Assembly (NCBI GenBank): GCA_001839685.1
Contig: MLAK01001138.1
Location: 1,171-11,451, forward strand
DNA: 10,281 bases
Origin: Tritrichomonas foetus
Taxonomy: Eukaryota; Parabasalia; Tritrichomonadida; Tritrichomonadidae
Direction: 5' to 3'
Shown: positions 8,104 to 10,281 of the stretch, in pieces
How positions within the stretch are numbered: the stretch's first letter is position 1
How the letters are laid out: each line of letters begins with the position of its first letter
Made by a program: the position numbers and the translations under genes
Notes under the pieces: model-generated
Seen by the model: the letters and a program-made list of their open reading frames with translations, nothing else
What the model was told of the DNA's origin: nothing
Databases searched by the model: none

Positions 8104-9273
8104 ATGAGATGTACACGAAGAACTAAACCCGAAGTATTTGTGGATATTCCATCACTTCATCAGAACAGAGAAAATTATTTAAATTATCTTGCCAGTAATA
8201 ATGTTGAACGTAAAGATTTAAATAAATCATTGAGTGTTATGTAAAGATATAAAGAATTTTATAATGAACATCCAATACATAAACCACAAAAGAAGGAAAA
8301 ATATGGTGCTCAAGGAATGAATGAATTAGCAAATATTGTTTTAAATATGAAATGAGACATTAAGCAAGTCAAAAATGCTCAATCATTAACGGGAGCTCAG
8401 AAATGGGTTGCTGATCATGGAGAAGATAGATATCATGCTCATGAAACAGACATTAATGGAGATAACATTCCCGATATTATTATTCTACGTAAAAACGAAT
8501 CTGGTGAAATAGTTCCAAATGATTATGTTATCGTTAATGGTTATACTACTGCTGATAGTACATTCCCATATCGTAAAGCTTATTACACTCAATTCCCAAC
8601 TAAAGAAGCTCGTAAAGAAGCTAAAGAACTTGGTTTAGATTATCGAGGATTCATTAATAGTATGTATAATCCTATATATGATTAATACGGAATGAAGATT
8701 CAATCATTCGCTAATCAGCAAGGAAAAGAATTTGCACGTCAAGCTATGGCAGCAGGTTATAAAGTTATTATGCCACATAATCTCTCACCTTATCAGGCAT
8801 TTACTGCTCAAATTATTAAACCCATTTATGATGTATTCAAAACTGGGCTTAATGATCCAAGATTGTCAGGAACTGCATTTTCTAAAATTGCTTCATTTAT
8901 TTGGAATCNAGCTATTCTTGCTCCTGCAATGGCTCATGTTTACGGACAGGAGGTATTTGGTGTTGAGGATGAACAATGGAAGAAGCTTCGAAATAAGAAA
9001 CCAATTAAGGATGCCATTCATCGTTTCGTTGTGAATTCTCTCACTCAGCCACAATTAACATTTGATTTTGTTCCAATTTTCGTTGATNTATTACTTCAAA
9101 TGGGAATACCAATTAATATGCAAGCTGCTCAAGCTGGTGTTCCAGTATTTCTTAAAGCTCGATTAATGAATGAAAATTATCCAAAAGATGAAGACGAAAG
9201 AAATGGAATTAATGATATGTGGGAAGAATTTTCCAGACAACCCAGAACTAATGCTCAACAAGCTCAAGCATAA
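8104..9273 (+). pseudogene. Maverick-associated gene with three in-frame stops
   Basis: A single frame runs from ATG 8104 (context TAAATG) to TAA 9271-9273, about 389 codons, interrupted only by TAA at codon 47 (8242-8244), TGA at codon 84 (8353-8355) and TAA at codon 194 (8683-8685). No frameshift is needed, and protein-like sequence continues across all three stops. Visible parts: a basic N terminus; DINGDNIPD at 116-124, similar to the calcium-binding-like DxNGDGxPD loop of structural proteins; then VNGYTTADSTFPYRKAYY; a helical region from about residue 197 to 330; and a Gln/Ala-rich tail. The last 193 codons (8692-9273) are open and could be mistaken for a separate gene. The position before the ATPase suggests a virion structural or packaging protein, but I cannot assign it to a named Maverick protein. 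Two ambiguous bases lie in the open part (8909 and 9088 approximately). Confidence 0.7.
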
Positions 9274-9401
9274 AACACTTTAACTCAGGACTTCATTACC
9301 TTATATTTTTATTTTTGCCTCAATGAACTAAAGTTATAAACTTAATCTAATATTTTCATTCATTTTATAATTTTTTTAATTCCATAAAAATATAAATTAT
9401 C

Positions 9402-9948
9402 ATGAACCATACATACATTGGCAATAACTATGAATAAGTCTATGGATTACAACCATTAGGAAAATTTGTGCGGGAATCGGTAAAGAACGTTCTCCAGAGT
9501 CAAGATTCGGAAATGCTAGAATTACGAATTGTTGAAATTCACCCAGATATAAATGTTAAGTTTAATTCTGCTAATGTCATCGTCGGTAAACAGTCATTAG
9601 GGAAAACCGTCATTGGAATAGAAGAGATTATTAAAATAGCTCTCCTGAATTCTCATCACATGCTAATATATATCACTAAAACTGGAGATGAAAACGATTT
9701 ATCATTTCAAGCATTGAAAAAGTTAATTTTAATGCCAATTATCACCATCGCTAAAACTCAAGCTAAGGATTACATTCAAACATTAATTGATTATAAGAAT
9801 CTATATTATCAAATTAAAAGTGAACATTTAGAAGATAGAATCGTTGATGAACAAAAGAACGATATGTTCGATTACTTACACATTAATGATTTTTCACGTA
9901 AATTTTTACATACTTTAGTATTATTTGATGACATCAGCAAAAAAAAAA
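9402..9948 (+). pseudogene. Maverick packaging ATPase (FtsK/HerA-like), nonsense-mutated and truncated
   Basis: The likely start is ATG 9402; codon 12 is TAA (9435-9437), and in-frame coding resumes at once (VYGLQPLGKFVRES), so the gene begins upstream of the long open frame that would use GTG 9468. Walker A is GKQSLGKT at residues 62-69 (9585-9608). Walker B is LHTLVLFDDIS, ending at residue 178, with the acidic pair at 9927-9932. In this family the ATPase pumps DNA into the capsid. The coding sequence stops making sense after 9938, where an A run and a mobile-element end take over, so the C-terminal part downstream of Walker B (about a quarter or more of a usual ATPase) is lost. The last codons of the open frame (to 10022) are element sequence. 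The protein is certainly non-functional. Confidence 0.72.
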
Positions 9949-9996
9949 CTACCATCCTTTCGCTAAGAGCTTCGCGCTGCTCCAGTCTGCCCGTCC
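9949..9996. repeat. Inverted terminal repeat arm, right (48 bp)
   Basis: It aligns without gaps to the reverse complement of 218-265, with seven mismatches by hand count, most of them in the segment 9963-9980. It begins CTACCATCC immediately after the A run, mirroring the left arm's GGATGGTAG followed by T. Confidence 0.85.
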
Positions 9997-10180
9997 TATA
10001 TGTGTTATATCTATGTATATAGCGTATATAGGGTTATTATGTCATATCACATGTCAGGGTGTTAAGGTATAACCATACTAATAAAACGGTTAAAGGTGAA
10101 TATAATTGACCATAAATTGACATTATCTTTCAATATATAGACGATTCTGACATTTTAAAGGTAAATTATTTGACCTTGTG

Positions 10181-10264
10181 TGTCACTTTTACGGTAACTA
10201 TTTATTCTTATTATATTATGAAACTGTCACTTTTACGGTAACGTGGTGTCACTTTTACGGTAAC
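10181..10264. repeat. Three exact 18-bp direct repeats
   Basis: TGTCACTTTTACGGTAAC occurs at 10181-10198, 10225-10242 and 10247-10264. Start-to-start distances are 44 and 22 bases, so all copies lie on a 22-base register (about two helical turns). They sit about 230-315 bases inside the element's end. Likely roles are transposase or replication-protein binding sites; this is inferred. Confidence 0.85.
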
Positions 10265-10281
10265 AGTTGTAAGACCAAATA

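Larger units (their letters stand above)
7441..9948 (+). mobile_element. Maverick/Polinton fragment
   Basis: Three co-directional genes with short gaps (56 and 128 bases) end in a packaging-type ATPase, a hallmark of Mavericks/Polintons, the large virus-like DNA transposons that fill the Trichomonas genome. Polymerase, integrase, protease and recognisable capsid genes are not present, so this is only a fragment. The left boundary lies between the Tc1 remnant and 7565; 7441-7564 is non-coding and very AT-rich. The right boundary is the A run at 9939-9948, where another element end begins. Two of the three genes carry in-frame stops, so the copy is inactive. Confidence 0.65.
9939..10281. mobile_element. 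Right-hand element terminus, inserted in the ATPase gene
   Basis: It starts with ten A (9939-9948) and the 48-bp repeat arm at 9949-9996, then matches the left-hand terminus more loosely outward (CACATGTCAGGGTG near 10049-10062, a GGTATAACC block near 10066-10074, and AAAACGGTTA at 10083-10092). Farther out it differs from the left copy and carries three 18-bp repeats. No gene is visible. The body lies beyond the window. The Maverick was in place first, because this end interrupts its ATPase. Confidence 0.7.

Noticed and set aside
8242..8685. Reassigned stop codons instead of a pseudogene
   Set aside because: Both TAA and TGA would need reading as sense, yet neighbouring genes terminate at TAA, TAG and TGA, and other genes here are plainly decayed.
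8732..9034. 100-codon frame inside the Maverick gene
   Set aside because: It is a shadow of the real frame at 8104-9273, Leu-rich and without motifs.
268..9950. Whole 9.7-kb interior as one element with AG...CT ends
   Set aside because: The conserved inverted repeats lie outside the A/T runs, and the right boundary cuts an ATPase gene, so the outside sequences are the inserted elements.

Overview
The window looks like a repeat-rich piece of a protist genome, most likely Trichomonas vaginalis or a close trichomonad. This rests on three things: strongly AT-rich DNA with long A/T runs, intronless genes preceded by possible TCA-Y-W initiators, and several mobile-element families known to be abundant in that genome (Maverick/Polinton, Tc1/mariner and another DDE family). 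Scattered N bases suggest low-coverage shotgun assembly. Both window ends lie in repeat DNA, as expected for a contig that stops where repeats could not be resolved. The organism is inferred from sequence character, not from a database match.

Layout. 1-277 is the terminus of a mobile element that extends off the left edge. 278-2183 holds no convincing gene; it has short palindromes, a patch of ambiguous bases, and a dispersed repeat that recurs inverted near 3741-3777. 2184-3341 (+) is an intact 385-residue membrane-anchored glycosyltransferase of the Core-2/I-branching (GT14) type, the only complete gene here that looks like a cellular enzyme. 3342-4435 is non-coding: a perfect 14-bp-stem hairpin, degenerate ~30-bp repeats, and a possible 3' scrap of a gene ending at 4124. 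4436-6612 (-) is a P-element/THAP9-like DDE transposase broken by a single frameshift. About 6780-7440 (+) is a decayed Tc1/mariner transposase.

7441-9948 (+) is a fragment of a Maverick/Polinton, a large virus-like DNA transposon. It carries three co-directional genes: an intact 160-residue protein of unknown role, a ~389-codon gene with three in-frame stops, and a packaging-type ATPase with one in-frame stop near its N terminus. The ATPase is cut off just after its Walker B motif by a second element terminus (9939/9949 to the right edge). That terminus matches the left one in inverted orientation: 48 bp, gapless, about 85% identical.

The picture is a graveyard of nested elements around one apparently live glycosyltransferase gene. 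I found no convincing new functional system. The most informative points are the matched outward-pointing element ends, the ordered nonsense decay of the Maverick genes, the single-frameshift transposase, and the regularly spaced 18-bp repeats in the right-hand element.
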